Assembly: GCF_965638725.1 (NCBI RefSeq)
Contig: NC_134951.1
Coordinates: 24,063,746-24,127,745, forward strand
Source of the DNA: Aptenodytes patagonicus
Lineage: Eukaryota > Chordata > Aves > Sphenisciformes > Spheniscidae
DNA length: 64,000 nt
Reading direction: 5' to 3'
The notes under the pieces were generated by a model that worked only from the letters and a program-made list of their open reading frames with translations, did not search any database and was not told the DNA's origin. Position 1 is the first letter of the stretch. Each line of letters starts with the position of its first letter. This document shows, in pieces, positions 25,228 through 38,046 of the stretch. The translations under genes were made by a program, and so were the position numbers.

Positions 25228-25422
25228 CTTGAAATGATTCGCAGGGTGTATCTGTTGATGTACTAGCATCTGCTGATGAAGTCTGTACATTATCCAAATT
25301 CTTTTCTTTGGATTTTGAGCCCAGATTTCTGAGAACCGCCTCCTCTTCTCTACTTGAAGTATGTGCAAGAGAAGATGATGAAGTTTCAGCATAGAGTCGT
25401 TTCAGTACTTTCCTTATGAACA
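25228..25422 (-). CDS. Exon 2 of the unrecognised minus-strand gene (65 codons)
   Basis: On the minus strand a pyrimidine-rich acceptor (ttttcttaccccacag) is followed by 195 open bases and the donor TTTCAAG|gtgaga. Entry and exit are both phase 1. Joined to exon 1 the codon across the junction is GTG, giving VFIRKVLKRLYAETSSSS, then LAHTSSREEEAVLRNLGSKS and DNVQTSSADASTSTDTPCES; joined to exon 3 the junction codon is GGT (Gly). The first dozen residues are basic and could form an amphipathic helix; the rest is Ser/Thr-rich and probably disordered. No catalytic motif, membrane segment or zinc site is visible and I do not recognise the family. The length divisible by three, two good splice sites and frame agreement with both neighbours make the exon itself secure. 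Confidence 0.87.
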
Positions 25423-27154
25423 CTGTGGGGTAAGAAAACTTTTTTAAACAGAAAGAAATGCAGTGTTTTAAAGGTATTTTAAGACTTTAAAAAACCAACA
25501 ACTAATTGATACAAGACAGTTTCCCTCATATTCCATGCAAGTCTGTCTTCAGTAGTCCCTACCTCTCACAGGTAAAGCTGAATATAATATATTAAAGTCC
25601 TAAACTTGAGTCAGAAAAGCAGCTTTAAAACCCCAGAATTCACTAGCAAGGTTACATTTAAAATCTTCTATTTGACTACATTTTGGCAATAAGTTAATAC
25701 AGTACATTCACAGACTAAATACATTATTTTTTATATTTCTTTTAAAACAAGTATGTTCCTACACAAGTGTTATAAGGCTGCTCAAAATGCAGGTCTCTTC
25801 TGGCACAGAGGCACTGCAATTGAATCACTCATTAAAATCAGTAAGCTACAACTATTTAATCACATAGAAAAACTAGAAGTAGACAGTAGCAGAAACACAT
25901 GGTAACCCAATTATTTCTACAGAATTAGCAGTATTCTTCTACGCCTCTTCCTCTGACGGGCCCCTTTCTGACGACACTGGCAATCTGCTACTAGTTACTC
26001 AAATGCAAGCATCATTTGATTAAAGAAAAGAAATATATGCAAATAATCTACTCATCAACAAAACTATCATCTTTATATGGATGCATGCATATTTCAATCA
26101 CTTGAAATTGCGTATTACATAAAAATATAAAGTAATACTAAGAAATCTTTTATCTATTGCAAAACAACATCCCCAGTTTCATGGATTCTACACAGTCAAG
26201 CAGGTATTGTGGGATGGGGGGAGGAGGGAAAAGAGAGATTTGGAGAAAAACATGTTGCTATCTAAACTCCAGTTTTAAATTTAATATACAGTATATAGAC
26301 ACTATACAAGCAACCTGGTGCAGATTCCTAAAAAGATATTTCTGCTAAGAGAAAAGGACTTACGTTGTTATAAGAAGAATGGCTCCTACTGCAGCTTAAC
26401 AGAAGAACATACTATCACCACATAACTCTCTTCAATAAATTACTTTCCTTCACAAGTGAAAAAAAAATGACCTTCATCGAGCTGGGAAATCCTTGAACCA
26501 CCAGTCCTTGATAGACAAACTTTATCTCCACATGTACCTTGGCAGCATGCTTCAATTGTCATGTAAATGACTAACTATGGGGGAGAATGTCGTTAGACTT
26601 TTTTTGAGCTCTTACTAGTTTATACATGATCACTTACTCTTTGCTTGTGCCCAGTCTCTTGAATAATCGGTGACCTTATGAAAGGCCTATGACAAGATGT
26701 AAGCCTGAGGAGATACTTGTGCAGAAAGCTTTGCTTACGAAGCCCGAATTTTAGTTTTTCTACACTTATCCATCATTCAGTGACATGAAAAAACCTGTGA
26801 CAAGGTGCCAGCAATGTCCCCATCAAGTAAGTACAAACCATTTTGCAAGTTATAAGTTAAGACCACCGTTCCCAGAAAGACAGACATCAACAAGTGACCG
26901 TGTATTTTCTTTTCATAAGGTTCCCTTGCCAGGATATTCTACAGCTAGAAAGACAAAATCCACAATTACTCTCCTCAGAGGACAACGAGAGAAAGTAGAC
27001 AGAAATAAGCAGTGTAGTAAGACAAAGTTAACTACCCTTTGCAGATCTCTGACTCTAAAGCAAGTTACCTAAGAGGTTTATCCTGGATCCTTTCCCTGAG
27101 TACTGCTACTAACACTGCAGCATTTTAATGAACTCCAGTAGAGCCGTTACTAAA
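25423..27154 (-). other. Intron 1 of the minus-strand gene, left part
   Basis: AT-rich intron DNA between exon 2 and the first solo LTR. One open frame (26785-27072, plus) has no support from composition or splice sites. No recognised repeat. Confidence 0.6.
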
Positions 27155-27736
27155 TGTCATGATTTAACCCCAGCCAGCAGCTACACACCACACAGCCACT
27201 CACTCACTCCCCCGCCGGGTGAGATGGGAAAAGAGAATCGGAACACTAAAAACGAGAGAACTCATGGCTTGAAATAAAGACAGTTTAATAAGTAAAGCAA
27301 AAGCCGTGTGCGCAAGCAAAGCAAAACAAGGAATTCATTCACTGCTTCCCATCGGCAGGCAGGTGTTCAGCCATCTCCAGGAAAGCAGGGCTCCATCACA
27401 CGTAATGGTTATTTGGGAAGACAAACGCCATCACTCCAAACGCCCCTCCCCCCCCCCCCCCCCCCCCCCCCTTCCCCCAGCTTTATATGCTGAGCATGAC
27501 GTCCTATGGTGTGGAATATCCCTTTGGTCAGTTGGGGTCAGCTGTCCCAGCTGTGTCCCCTCCCAACTTCTTGGTGGTGTGAGAAAGAGAAGGCCTTGAC
27601 TCTGTGTAAGCACTGCTCAGCCATAAACAAGACATTGGTGTGTTATTAACACTGTTTTCACCAAAAATCAAAAAAACATGGCACCACAGGAGCTGTTATG
27701 AAGAAGATTAACTCTAGCACAGCCAAAACCAGTACA
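27155..27736 (-). mobile_element. Solo LTR of an endogenous retrovirus family (minus orientation)
   Basis: Read on the minus strand it starts TGTACTGGTTTTGGC and ends AAATCATGACA, a retroviral TG...CA pair. The direct repeat taaa flanks it exactly (27151-27154 and 27737-27740), as expected of a target-site duplication. Inside, on the minus strand, are a TATA box (27482-27487), a degenerate TGACGTCC just upstream (complement at 27497-27504) and an ATTAAA polyadenylation signal (27284-27289). No gag, pol or env sequence is attached, so this is a solo LTR left by recombination. It shares long stretches with the copy at 37433-38046 and lacks about 25 bases present there. The family looks like the ERVL-type LTRs widespread in birds; the exact name would need a repeat library. 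Confidence 0.88.
27448..27471. repeat. Poly-C run (24 C) inside the solo LTR
   Basis: Twenty-four consecutive C on the plus strand, equal to a G run just downstream of the LTR TATA box. The sister LTR has only a short G-rich segment at the same place, so the run expanded after insertion. Confidence 0.93.
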
Positions 27737-30700
27737 TAAAACTAACATTCAAGCACTTGTATTGAGGAAGCTATTCTTCATTGAGATACTGATGAATCTA
27801 TATATGGAAATACATTTTCTCCAAATCTGCTGAGGAGGGCCAGCCTCCTCATAGCTACAGTCGATTTTATGCTCCCCATCTTGAAATCTGATTTCTCTAG
27901 TCATCTGTTCAGTTACCCCCACAAAAAAACCCCAAAACTTCACTTTTTCTTTCCTTTTTAACATATAGGGACTATACTCAAACGCACATTAGCATTGCTT
28001 CAGAAAAGCAACATGAGACCAGTTCTGATACATTCATTCCTTCGCATTCACATGGGCTCTCCCCATCTCTAATACTTATGCTTGAGAAAGCAAGCTGAAA
28101 CAATGCCTGCCTTGGGAGGGTGTGAATACTGAGGAAAGTATTCTTTCACAAAAGTCTCTCTTGCTTAGAAAGAAATATCTAGATCAGTAGCAGCTATAGA
28201 TTTACTTCAGCAAAAATGTGGTTTAGCTGCCAACACCAAAGCAGCATCCAATCTTACAGGCTGGGGTTTTCAGCAGACACAGGAAGAAGCAGCTGGGTGC
28301 AGAGTGGGGGGAGTTCATTGCCTGCAAAGCTTTCACACCTGTGTCAGTGCGTCTCAGCACTGCAAAGTCATCTCTTAAAATGACTAGTAATTCCCAATAA
28401 CCACAACAGAATGGAAATGAGCAGCAGTGACACCGAGGCATGACTACATCCCTGTTTGGAACCTGATGTATTTCAAGTCTTCTGAAGACAGCAGGAAGCA
28501 ATGTATCCCAGCAGTACACCTTCCTTGGGAGAATGAAGAAGGTGGTATCACCAGTGAGCAGCTGAAAAAACTGACAAGTTTAGTCTGAACTATTTGGAAT
28601 CTTAAGTATATTCTAGCCTGAAAAAAAAAATAAAAAACACAAACAAGTTTGTCCTGCGTACCAATGAACAAGGAAATTAGGCTCTGAGGAATATCTATCC
28701 TGCCATACTCAGCAGCTTTACATGCTCCAAAGACGCACTCTGCTTTGTAGTTAAAGAGTCTCAGAGCTGAGCTACCACAACATTTTTCAGATGACAGAGG
28801 ATGCTCTTTCCTCAGGGTTTTATTGCTGCAATTACTTAAAAAAAGATATCCTGTGATATCCATGAGCATTGGCTTAACCACAGGAGGTTGGTCTTGCCTG
28901 ATGCTACAGAGCAGCTTTTCTCCCTTATTCAAAACTCTCCTTAACCTGATGTATTTGGCAGTATGCAGCACCAGAGATCAGTCCATCTGGTAAGAACTGT
29001 TCAAACCCTTAAAAATAACTACCTCTTAACAGCATATTAGCAATAAAGAAAATTCAAGGAAAAATATCTACCACCAGCGACATATCTAACCTATCAGAGT
29101 TCCAAAATGGAATAAGACTGGCTCTCACCATATCCATAACATAGCCAAGTACATATGGTTATTTGTTGCTGTTGTTTTCCAGTCAACATAACTGATGGAG
29201 GAGCTGTACAGATTGATGTGGTCTTTCAATAGACCAATCTGGGAACACTTTTCCACTTTTCAAAGCAGGCTGATGTCTCTAAACAAGCATATACAATTTT
29301 GAGATGTGTTTTTAAGAAGACCTCAAGAAAAGACAAGGGAGACCATAGAAAGATGAGGGATACGCTATTTGGAGTCAGAACCAATGAAAATTGCCACATT
29401 TACATACAGCATTAATGCACAAGGTACAAGGGAGTGAATTTAATATATTCTACTGGGTATGTTTTTGAGAACATTCTTGAAAATTGTATTCACATATTAC
29501 AAAACCTGGTGTTCCAGTCTGGAAGAGAAAGAACAGTTTGAGGGGAATTATCTCTGGAACCGAGCCTGTAATCGAACAGGAAAGAAATGTGAACAGCAAT
29601 AAGAAGCCAATTACAAGGAAAAAAAGGGAAGCCTTGTTGTACAGACTACTGCAAATACATCTCTCCTCTTAGAACAAAGCAGTCTCCGGAACTAACAGAT
29701 GAGAAATTGGAAATGAGAGAGGAAACCAGATAAGCTAAGAGGTTTAGGGGCCAGAAATGGCAGCGATGTGGATGCAGCTGAAAACAACATAAAATGTTTG
29801 TTAGCATTAGCTCTGCATTGCTTTCTACTGTCCTTACTTCCCTACAAAGTCTGAGACAGCAGATAGTAATCCAAGAAGTTTTATAGGGCATAGACCAGGC
29901 AAGAATTAATGAAAGGAAGACTTCAGTTCACCCAATCCACGGTAAGTCTTTGAAAACTACCACTGTAGCTTATCATGGCTCTATTTCTCTGAGGTATAAT
30001 TGATAGCTCATTACTCCCAACCTACTGAAGACTAAAGATGCTTTCTGAGTTCTATAGGGAATGTATTCTGCAATGTGAAAAAAAAATTCCCCATAGCTAT
30101 TCCTTACTGAAGGAAGACATAGTTCTGAACACCTGGTCACACAGTGACAACTGGAAGAAGCTCTAAGCCTCTAGGTTAGATGAGCATGGCCCAGGGTCCA
30201 CCATATTTTGGAGTTCTGTGTTATCATAGCAGACTTAGTTGCCCTTTTAGTTCTGAGTAGCGTGTGGAAAGATTTTTCCATTGGTGATGTCTCCAGAGTT
30301 CAAACAGTCCAACAGTCCAAGTGCAAACAGAACTGTGAAGAAGTGCTTGCCACATTTTGTGTGCCCTTTCACCTCCAGGAATCTGACAGGATTTTAATAC
30401 TACAATGGATAGATTCTTTATGCTGTGGGATGTATAGTGTTGAAAACAAGACACTGAAGGTGAGTGAAGCATTAGACTTTTTATAGTCATCAACTAAAGG
30501 TGACTGTGTTCTGAATCTACCTGGATTTGCCAGACATCAGACTATGTGTGTGCACACGTGGTGGTGAGGGCAAGAGCTGTGCATGCCACATCAGTGTTGT
30601 GGAATAGATTGAACACAGTTCTAGATTATACAAAGGAAACTTCACAAAGTTAGAGCTAGGCATATGGCCAAAAGGAGGTACTGCACAGTAATAACATTAA

Positions 30701-32470
30701 CAGGAATACCTGGCCCAAATCCTAAAGGTTTAAAGAGAGTCTTCGCTCTTTTGCTGTAGGGGAAGACCAGGCTACACTGACATTGCCTCTGTTAACAAGG
30801 TTGTAAAGATTAAAGAGAGAAATAAAACCTTACAGACTCCCCCCCCCGCCGGGGGTGGGGCGGCTCCACACTTCGGGGGACAAGCAAACATTCCTAAAGG
30901 GAGATTACTAAACTGGAGGTGACTACAGGTGAAAACCTGTGTGTTTAATCAATCATGAGAGAGATTGAGCCACTAGTGTGATGGAGGTCACGTACAATGA
31001 CAATGTGATCCAAGACCCTATTGGGCCAAGTATTTTTTAATCTGAGACAGGAAAATGAACTACATTGATATATAACTCTAGAGAGAGCTCACCGAAAACC
31101 TTGTACAGCCTTAAGTCTGCTGTGTACAAACCAGCTGAACTCAAACCTGAGCAGACACAGAGAAGAGTTTTTACAATAACCAACAAGACATAGAAGGAGA
31201 GCTTGGGATGTTTAGCATAAGCAAACAAATGCCAAAAGAATTTTAAGCTAGTGAGAAGTGTTATGTAGCTCAAGGATAAGATTGCATTAGATCATGCCAC
31301 AAAAAATATTAGAGACCAATGATGGATGAGAATTGCCAATCTCAACACACTGATGAGCATCTAGAAGTATTGCAACATTCTTCTAGTAAACTAACAGGAG
31401 AAAATAAAACTGTAGTTAGAGAAGTCTCTTACATTGAGGTCTAACTCCTACAAACACTACAGGGCTGACTGCAAACAGAAAGGACTAGAACCAATTGCAC
31501 TGAAGACTGCTTTTAATACTATATTCTTCATAGATCACTCCAGGGTTCCTTACATTTGGTTACTGACATGTACGCAAACTAAGCCAGAGATCACACTGGA
31601 TCAGTACATGATCACACTGGATCCTTTTATTTGTTAAAAGGAAGTAGACAAAGTTTATCTTAGTTATTACGAAGGTCACCAGGGAAAGAAAAGTTTTCCT
31701 AACATAACAGTGGAAGAGTTTTTCTAACATAATGGTTGATCTATTACACAAAACATATTCTGGATTTATTATATGTATGATAGATTTAGACCACTGTATG
31801 AGAAATTTAGACCAATAAGAGGTCTAAAACAGGTCTCTGAAGTTAAAGCTAGCAAAAAGGAGTCATCACATGTCAAACAATACAAGATAAGTTGCCTTTC
31901 ATTAGGTACATGGTGTACAAGACAGACATTCATAAAGAAAGAGTAAGTTACTAGTTATATCCACTGCATGTCTGTTGCTTTTTTAAAGGGGTAGAAGCCA
32001 CCTAACATCTTAGTGCAGTAACCAAGATGCTGAACTTGGCTTACTACTTCAGCAGTACCTAAGGCACACTCACATTTAAGGGCAGTACATAAAAATGCAT
32101 ATATACAACTAATTTAGAGCATTAGGATGAGATTTTGCTCAGCTTCCTCACAGAAATCCCACTGACATCAAGTTTTCCACTCAAAGACAAGGAAGTGTAA
32201 TTTGGCTTGTAGTAGTGGCAAATAACAGTTTAAAAAGCCAACAGTGGAAGCTTTTAATCTGTAGAGCCACTGTACTTTCATTCAAAATATATTTAAACAT
32301 AGGAACTTTCCTCACAGGATTGTTAAGAGCCTATGCCATTTCACAGTGAAGTACATGGCTTCTGTGTACTTCTATAGCTTCAAAAAACACTGTGGTGGTG
32401 TGTCTGAGATGTAGACAGTTGTAAACACAAGATGAAGACAGAAGTTGGTGTATTTCTGCAGTTACAATAT
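27737..32470 (-). other. Intron 1 of the minus-strand gene, no gene supported
   Basis: AT-rich intron. A 175-codon open frame at 28444-28971 (minus) and one at 30208-30486 (plus, ending near a donor-like gtgagt) have no recognisable motifs and cross homopolymers or lack a matching splice partner. A short GC-rich patch at 30838-30865 (C run followed by gccgggggtggggcgg) stands out but has no island around it. Confidence 0.55.
31589..31623. repeat. Tandem 14-bp repeat, 21-bp period
   Basis: gatcacactggatc occurs at 31589-31602 and 31610-31623. Small local duplication in intron 1. Confidence 0.9.
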
Positions 32471-32515
32471 TTCAGTTGGAAGGGACCTACAACAATCATC
32501 TAGTCCAACTGCCTG
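32471..32515 (-). mobile_element. CR1 3'-end scrap
   Basis: The plus strand reads ttggaagggacctac, then atcatctagtccaactgcct, which is the antisense of the conserved CR1 3' tail region. Only about 45 bases can be recognised. Confidence 0.7.
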
Positions 32516-33845
32516 CAAGTTTTCAGTAGAAAACTTCAATTCTAATGGACTAACAAATGTGAAAAGCTTACATACTCTAGTCTTGCCTTCTGAGTAAGTT
32601 TCCTATTTAGATTTCAAAAGTGAAACAAATTCACTTTCCAGCTGAAAACAGGCAACACTATCAAAATACCCAGCCTGTAATTGAAAGCACTGAATGTTGC
32701 TTTAGCTCATTGGACAGTAGGAACACCAGAAGACATACCTTTCCAGGAATTCTTCAGTGACGAAAAGGAGCCACTGTTTTCAGAAATGAGACCAAGTTGT
32801 CATAGGTACCAAACTAGTTGCATGGCTAATTCTTGACAACTCATGTATGGAAACAGTGAAGTACAAATACATCAGAAAACTGAAAAAGCACCAGGTCTCT
32901 ACAGTTTGACATTACATAAACAAAGCAAAGCATAACTCCAAGAAATAGAGTGCAGAACACATGCTGGCTAGTGATACAAATTGTGAACATCCAGGATCTT
33001 TCTACCACAATTTTGCGAGACGAGTAAAAAGCCTCCTTCAAATAAATGCATTGTTTGGCATCTGTGTATTAAATTGACACCACTTTAAGTTTCTTATGTG
33101 CATAAGCAGATTACCCACATACACACACGTGCCAACACTGGAATAGCACTGCAGATTTATAAAGGTTCTCCTGGGGTTGACAGCATGACTTACAACTCAG
33201 TTAAGACTAGAGACTGTAACAAAAGCATGCTGAATAACTAACCAAATAAAGTTCTGAACAACATCAGAAGTGTTCCTGTCCAGATGAGTGTAGGAGGCAA
33301 CACTTTCCTCAAAAACATTTCTGTGGAGAATGCTTGCCACGTACTTCTGGTTACTTGCCATACATACTGTAAGCACCCCCACCACATTTCTCAACTGGTT
33401 GCCTTCTGCCTACTCAAATGCAACTTGGGCAGCAAGAATAAAATAAGTGGCATCAAGAGCACTGAACACATTAGAACTCAGTGAAGCTTGCAAGTTGCCC
33501 TACTTGGTCTCTCTCTCCTACAAACAGAAGAGTTTCCCAAAAAGGGAAGAGTCAGGAATTTCTTCTGAAACCATCCCATATGTAAGATGTGTTAACGTGC
33601 TATTTCTGCTAAAGGAGAAGAAAAGATAGTACAGCAGAACAGAAGAGCATGGAAAGAGCACACAGAATGATAATCCACATGCAGAACATATGGACAAGGC
33701 TTCATTAAAATGTTCAGTTCATCCCTGTTAGCGCAGAATTACTCTCAGATATTCAAAAGGATTTAAATCATTGAAGTCTCTTTTATTATGTATCACATCT
33801 CCTACGAAGGCCATGACAGGACAGTTACTTTACAGAATGGTCATA
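32516..33845 (-). other. Intron 1 DNA between two CR1 scraps
   Basis: AT-rich, no supported gene and no recognisable repeat. Confidence 0.55.
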
Positions 33846-33995
33846 AAAATCAAAGAACCATTAAGGTTGGAAGGCACCTCCAGACATCATCTACTCTAAT
33901 CCTAATGCTCAGAGTAGGATCAATTAGAGCAGATTGCTTAGGGCCTTGCCTAGTTGGGTATAACAACCCCATTGCCTGGATAATCTCCTCTTCTC
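33846..33995 (-). mobile_element. CR1 3'-end fragment
   Basis: The plus strand shows the antisense CR1 tail: aaccattaaggttggaaggc, then atgctcagagtaggatcaat, then agcagattgcttagggcctt. Similarity fades after about 33995. It is an old, 5'-truncated copy, sense to the host gene. Confidence 0.8.
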
Positions 33996-36900
33996 TAATC
34001 ACGGCTGGACAGTCAACTCTTGATGGGAGATGCTCAAGGGGACCACCTGAAAAAGAGATACCTGGATTTCATTAGGACCCAAAGCAACAGGGTGTAAAAG
34101 CATTTTAAGAGACCGCTACTTACAGAAAATGTTAGTCAGACTGCCATTCTTACCAGCTAGCAGGTGGAAGGCTGATGATAACTTCTGGCTAGGAGCTACT
34201 ATCCATTCCCTTAAACCATTCCCCACAAAGCTTACTTGCCCTTTAACCATACAGGATGGAGTTTCATGTTCTAGGTCTTCTGGGTTCTTTCTGAAGGAGT
34301 TGCTCAACTGGCCAAACTGATGAATAAAGGTCTTCACTCTGTATTTCTTTGGCCTAACATACAGTGATTCTTGGGTCATGGCTCCATAAGTCCCAAAAAG
34401 ACAAAGGCACCTAGTTTGTATTTCAGACACTAGGGGCAAAATTCAGTTTGCAGTTATGATGCCTAATAGTAGACACATGCAAGGCGTCATACTCCATTTA
34501 CACATTAGACCCCCCTCCAGAGACCTAGTGTATACAAGACACCAATTCTGCTGACCAGCCACTGGGTCTCCAAGATGTACCCAGTATCCTATATTATGCA
34601 GTAATCCTATATTAGTATATCAGTATCCTATATTACACAGTAATTTGTTTCCTATGAGGATCTCCCTACGGGTTAGAAACCTTGATTCTGAAGAAGAGTC
34701 TTTTGGTCTGGAAGGCACAGTCTCTCAGCCTCATATACCTTACTTTTAACGATCTGCCTTCGCAAAGAAAGCACTTTTTTGAACAAAGGCTGTTCACCCC
34801 ATTTCCCCCCGAGGTGTTATCATCTGGGTCATAAGATGTCAAGGAGGGTGGATTGCTTGGTTTTAATTTTTTTGGAACTGCAAAACTCTGGAATTAAGAC
34901 TGAGTAGGAACACCATGGTGAAATGCTGGTATCACAAACTAATTATTTTTAACTTGACTAGCTCCTTACACAATCTTTTAGTTCTATTAGCCTCATAAAA
35001 CTTGAATGACAGCTTAAAGGGAAAAATTGTAGTTTTTGGCAGAATGTCTATATATATGGCGGGAATGGCCCTCTTTCCCAGTTTTACAATTGATCTCATT
35101 GACATTCCATATAACATAGGCCATTTTACTCTTAACTGCTAAAGCTATTATTACGTGTTTAGTGGAAAAAAGGAGAACCCACATGTACTGTTCGGGAATC
35201 AAATAACAGAAAGATTTACTTGTATTCAAGGTCACATGAATTCTGTGCTTGAACTACTAGGTACCAGCTGTCTGCATCTCAGTATGGTCATTAACCAAAA
35301 CATCAAGGGGAGCTGCACAAAAAGCTCAGATGCTGCCGTTTTAAATCTAGTGTGTAATACTAACTTCACGATATTGAGGTTTATCTCAAGACCTCTGACA
35401 TTACTCTCACTGAAACAGCATCTATTAGTGTTCTATGTCCCATCAGACATTAAAATCGGATGCTAATTGCCTAGATTTTACTCCTGTCTTATTCTTTATT
35501 ATAGTTCAAGAACCACATAGTGTAAAAAAACTCCAGTTTTGTGCCTAATATAGTAGTCCATAAAAAGTGGTTCCATTTATCTTTTCACCTAGCACTAATT
35601 TTTATAATATATGGAAAGCCACTTTGTTATCCAAAACTCAGCAATATACCATTCTCCTATCTTTGAGGCAACTTTTGAACAAGAACAATTTATTTAAGTA
35701 TATAGCACATGTCAGTAGGGTAGAAAGGAAGGAAAGTAAAGAACATAGTGATTACATACCCCTCATTTATGTATTCACCTAAATTAAGGAGGGAGTCACA
35801 ATGGGAGAGTGATTTACCAGATTGACCTGTGTGCATCTAGGCCAACACAGTACATAGCAATTGCAGATACGAAACAGTAAGTTATTCACTACAAAAAGCA
35901 GACATTTGTTTTCTCTTCTTAGCTTAGACAAAACGAAGCACAATCTCTGTGTCACACTGCGGTTTCAAATCAGTAAGACTGTTGTTACATCTGTCAGCAA
36001 ATTCTGCATGACTGTGTAGTTCGATAAGAATCTGACTAATAGATTGTGCCATCCCGTCTCAACAAAGGCTTTAAAGGTCTCTCAGTAGGCCACCTTAATT
36101 GCAACCGTAAGCTCCTAGACATCTAATAAACTTGACATGACACAGATGATAAGAAGCTACATAACCAACACAATGAGAACATCAGGATTTTGTTCCAGGT
36201 GTCCATAAGAACCCTGTCTGCCTCATAGTGAAACCTTGTAAGATGTGTACTCCCTACTACAGTCCTGGGAAAACAGAGCATCTTCACCATTATTTCAATT
36301 TGTGCACGCTACTCATTTTTCTAAGCATCTTTCACAATACATTTCTCATATTGCACCATTATCTTGATCTTACCTGGCACAATCAAACAGACCTCACTCA
36401 AAACATCTAAAGAGATCTCACCCTCCCTTACCAAAGCAGCTCAACTTTGCTGAATATTATTATTAATAATTCTGGCTACTCAAAATTGGGCCAACTGTAA
36501 ACCATAGCTGTAAGAGACTTTTTCTTCCTTTCTCTTCTGAGACAGATGATTTTTTTTGGGGGGAGAGGGATGGCGGGGGGGGGGGGAGGGAAAGGCTGTG
36601 CTCTTATAACATCACTGGTCACCAAGACCACTCCCCTGCCAGCACAGGTGTACACTTTCTAAATTTCAGTAAGTTTAAACCTTACTTCATCCTAAAGGAC
36701 TCTTATCTGGATGCAAACAGCATATGGCTTGAAGTGAACATCAAACTATACCACCCATGTGTGCTGAAGTTAAATGTTATGGTAGATGCCGGGGGTAACA
36801 TGGAAAATGCACAAACAGTACTGTAATGGCCTAAAGCACTGCTATAAGAACAGCTGAAAACAGTAAAAAAAGTCATTCAGAATTCAGATTACTGAAGAGA

Positions 36901-37432
36901 AAAAAAAATCTGGAAATTTTAAAGAGATAGCTTGCTCACTCTGCTCATATGAAACTAAAATGAAGCTCAATATACTAGTATTTACAAAAACCATGAAACT
37001 GGCGGGCAAAAGTTCAACAAGACTGTGAATCATATAGGTTTTATTTAAAAGGAGCCTTCATAAGTTCATATCATATAAAATAAAAATACAGTTGAATGTC
37101 TGCATAGCCTTCTTCAGGGAATAAATATATCACACTTTGCTATGACTTCAATATTCGATTGTAACATAATATCCAGCAATTTCTGCAAGCGTCCCCACAT
37201 ATACATATAACAGAAATCAGTATCATACCAAATATCCCATCATTAAAAAGTACTGGAAGTTTCAATGAGAGAGAATTTTTCTTTTCTTTCTAGTCATAAA
37301 GGGAGTTTTAATTTAAGCCATTAGGCAAGTCTTAATAGAAATGCAAACTTCTAAAGAACAGTTTTCAACCTTTTGAACTAAAGACAACTGAAAACATAAG
37401 AAACCACATATTGCCTACTGGAAATAACTCTC
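33996..37432 (-). other. Intron 1 of the minus-strand gene, no gene supported
   Basis: AT-rich intron. A 107-codon open frame at 34116-34439 (minus) is not recognised and lacks a good acceptor. At 34588-34650 the unit cctatatta recurs three times. A G-rich run lies at 36556-36595. Confidence 0.55.
36556..36595. repeat. G-rich tract with a 12-G run
   Basis: tttttttt is followed by several G runs, the longest at 36575-36586. Potential quadruplex; otherwise simple sequence. Confidence 0.9.
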
Positions 37433-37691
37433 TGTGCTGGTTTTGGCTGGGATAGAGTTAATTTTCTTCATAGTAGCTGGTATAGTGCTGTATTTTGGAT
37501 TTGTGATGAAAACAGTGTTGATAAAACAGGGATGTTTTTGTTACTGTTGAGCAGTGCTTACACAGAGTCAAGGCCTTTTCTGCTTCTCACCCCACCCCAC
37601 CAGCGAGTAGGCTGGGGGTGCACAAGAAGTTGGGAGGGGGCACAGCCAGGACAGCTGACCCCAACTGACCAAAGGGATATTCCATACCATG

Positions 37692-37714
37692 TGACGTCAT
37701 GCTCAGTATATAAA
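37692..37714 (+). promoter_or_regulatory. LTR promoter core: CRE-like site plus TATA box
   Basis: TGACGTCA (37692-37699) is a full cyclic-AMP response element consensus and lies 7 bases before TATATAAA (37707-37714). Transcription would start roughly 25-30 bases after the TATA box. In the sister LTR the CRE is altered at its last base. Activity is not shown; this is motif evidence only. Confidence 0.65.
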
Positions 37715-37974
37715 GCTGGGGGAAGAAGGAGGAACGGGGGAACATTTGGAGTGATGGCGTTTGTCTTCCCAAGTAACCGTTACGCGTGATGGAGCCCTGC
37801 TTTCCTGGAGATGGCTGAACACCTGCCTGCCCATGGGAAGTAGTGAATGAATTCCTTGTTTTGCTTTGCTTGCGCACACGGCTTTTGCTTTACTTATTAC
37901 ACTGCCTTTATCTCAACCCACGAGTTTTCTCACTTTTACTCTTCCAATTCTCTCCCCCATCCCACTGGGGGGGG

Positions 37975-37992
37975 TGGTGGTGGTGGTGGTGG
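37975..37992. repeat. TGG microsatellite in the LTR
   Basis: Six TGG units following a G run. Absent from the sister LTR, where the same place reads as a short G-rich segment. Confidence 0.9.
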
Positions 37993-38046
37993 AGCAAGCG
38001 AGCAGCTGTGTGGGGCTTAGTTGCCGGCTAGGGTTAAACCACAACA

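Larger units (their letters stand above)
37433..38046 (+). mobile_element. Solo LTR of the same endogenous retrovirus family (plus orientation)
   Basis: Begins TGTGCTGGTTTTGGCTGGG and ends AAACCACAACA, the same family as 27155-27736 in opposite orientation. It keeps the U3 promoter core (TGACGTCA at 37692-37699 and TATATAAA at 37707-37714). The polyadenylation signal region reads attaca instead of the attaaa of the sister copy. Downstream there is a TGG microsatellite (37975-37992). There is no retroviral coding sequence next to it. The flanks (actctc before, caatct after) give no clean duplication, so the boundaries or the flanks have changed. It lies antisense to the host gene, in its first intron. 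Confidence 0.88.

Noticed and set aside
28444..28971. 175-codon minus-strand open frame
   Set aside because: No recognisable motif, crosses a T-rich homopolymer, no splice partners and no promoter; looks like chance in intron DNA.
34116..34439. 107-codon minus-strand open frame ending near a donor-like site
   Set aside because: No acceptor of good quality, no recognised protein, and the donor-like site lies at the end of the frame only by position.
37587..37877. Open frames on both strands within the LTRs at 27.3-27.6 and 37.5-38.1 kb
   Set aside because: Shared between the two solo LTRs and caused by their non-coding sequence; no gag, pol or env.
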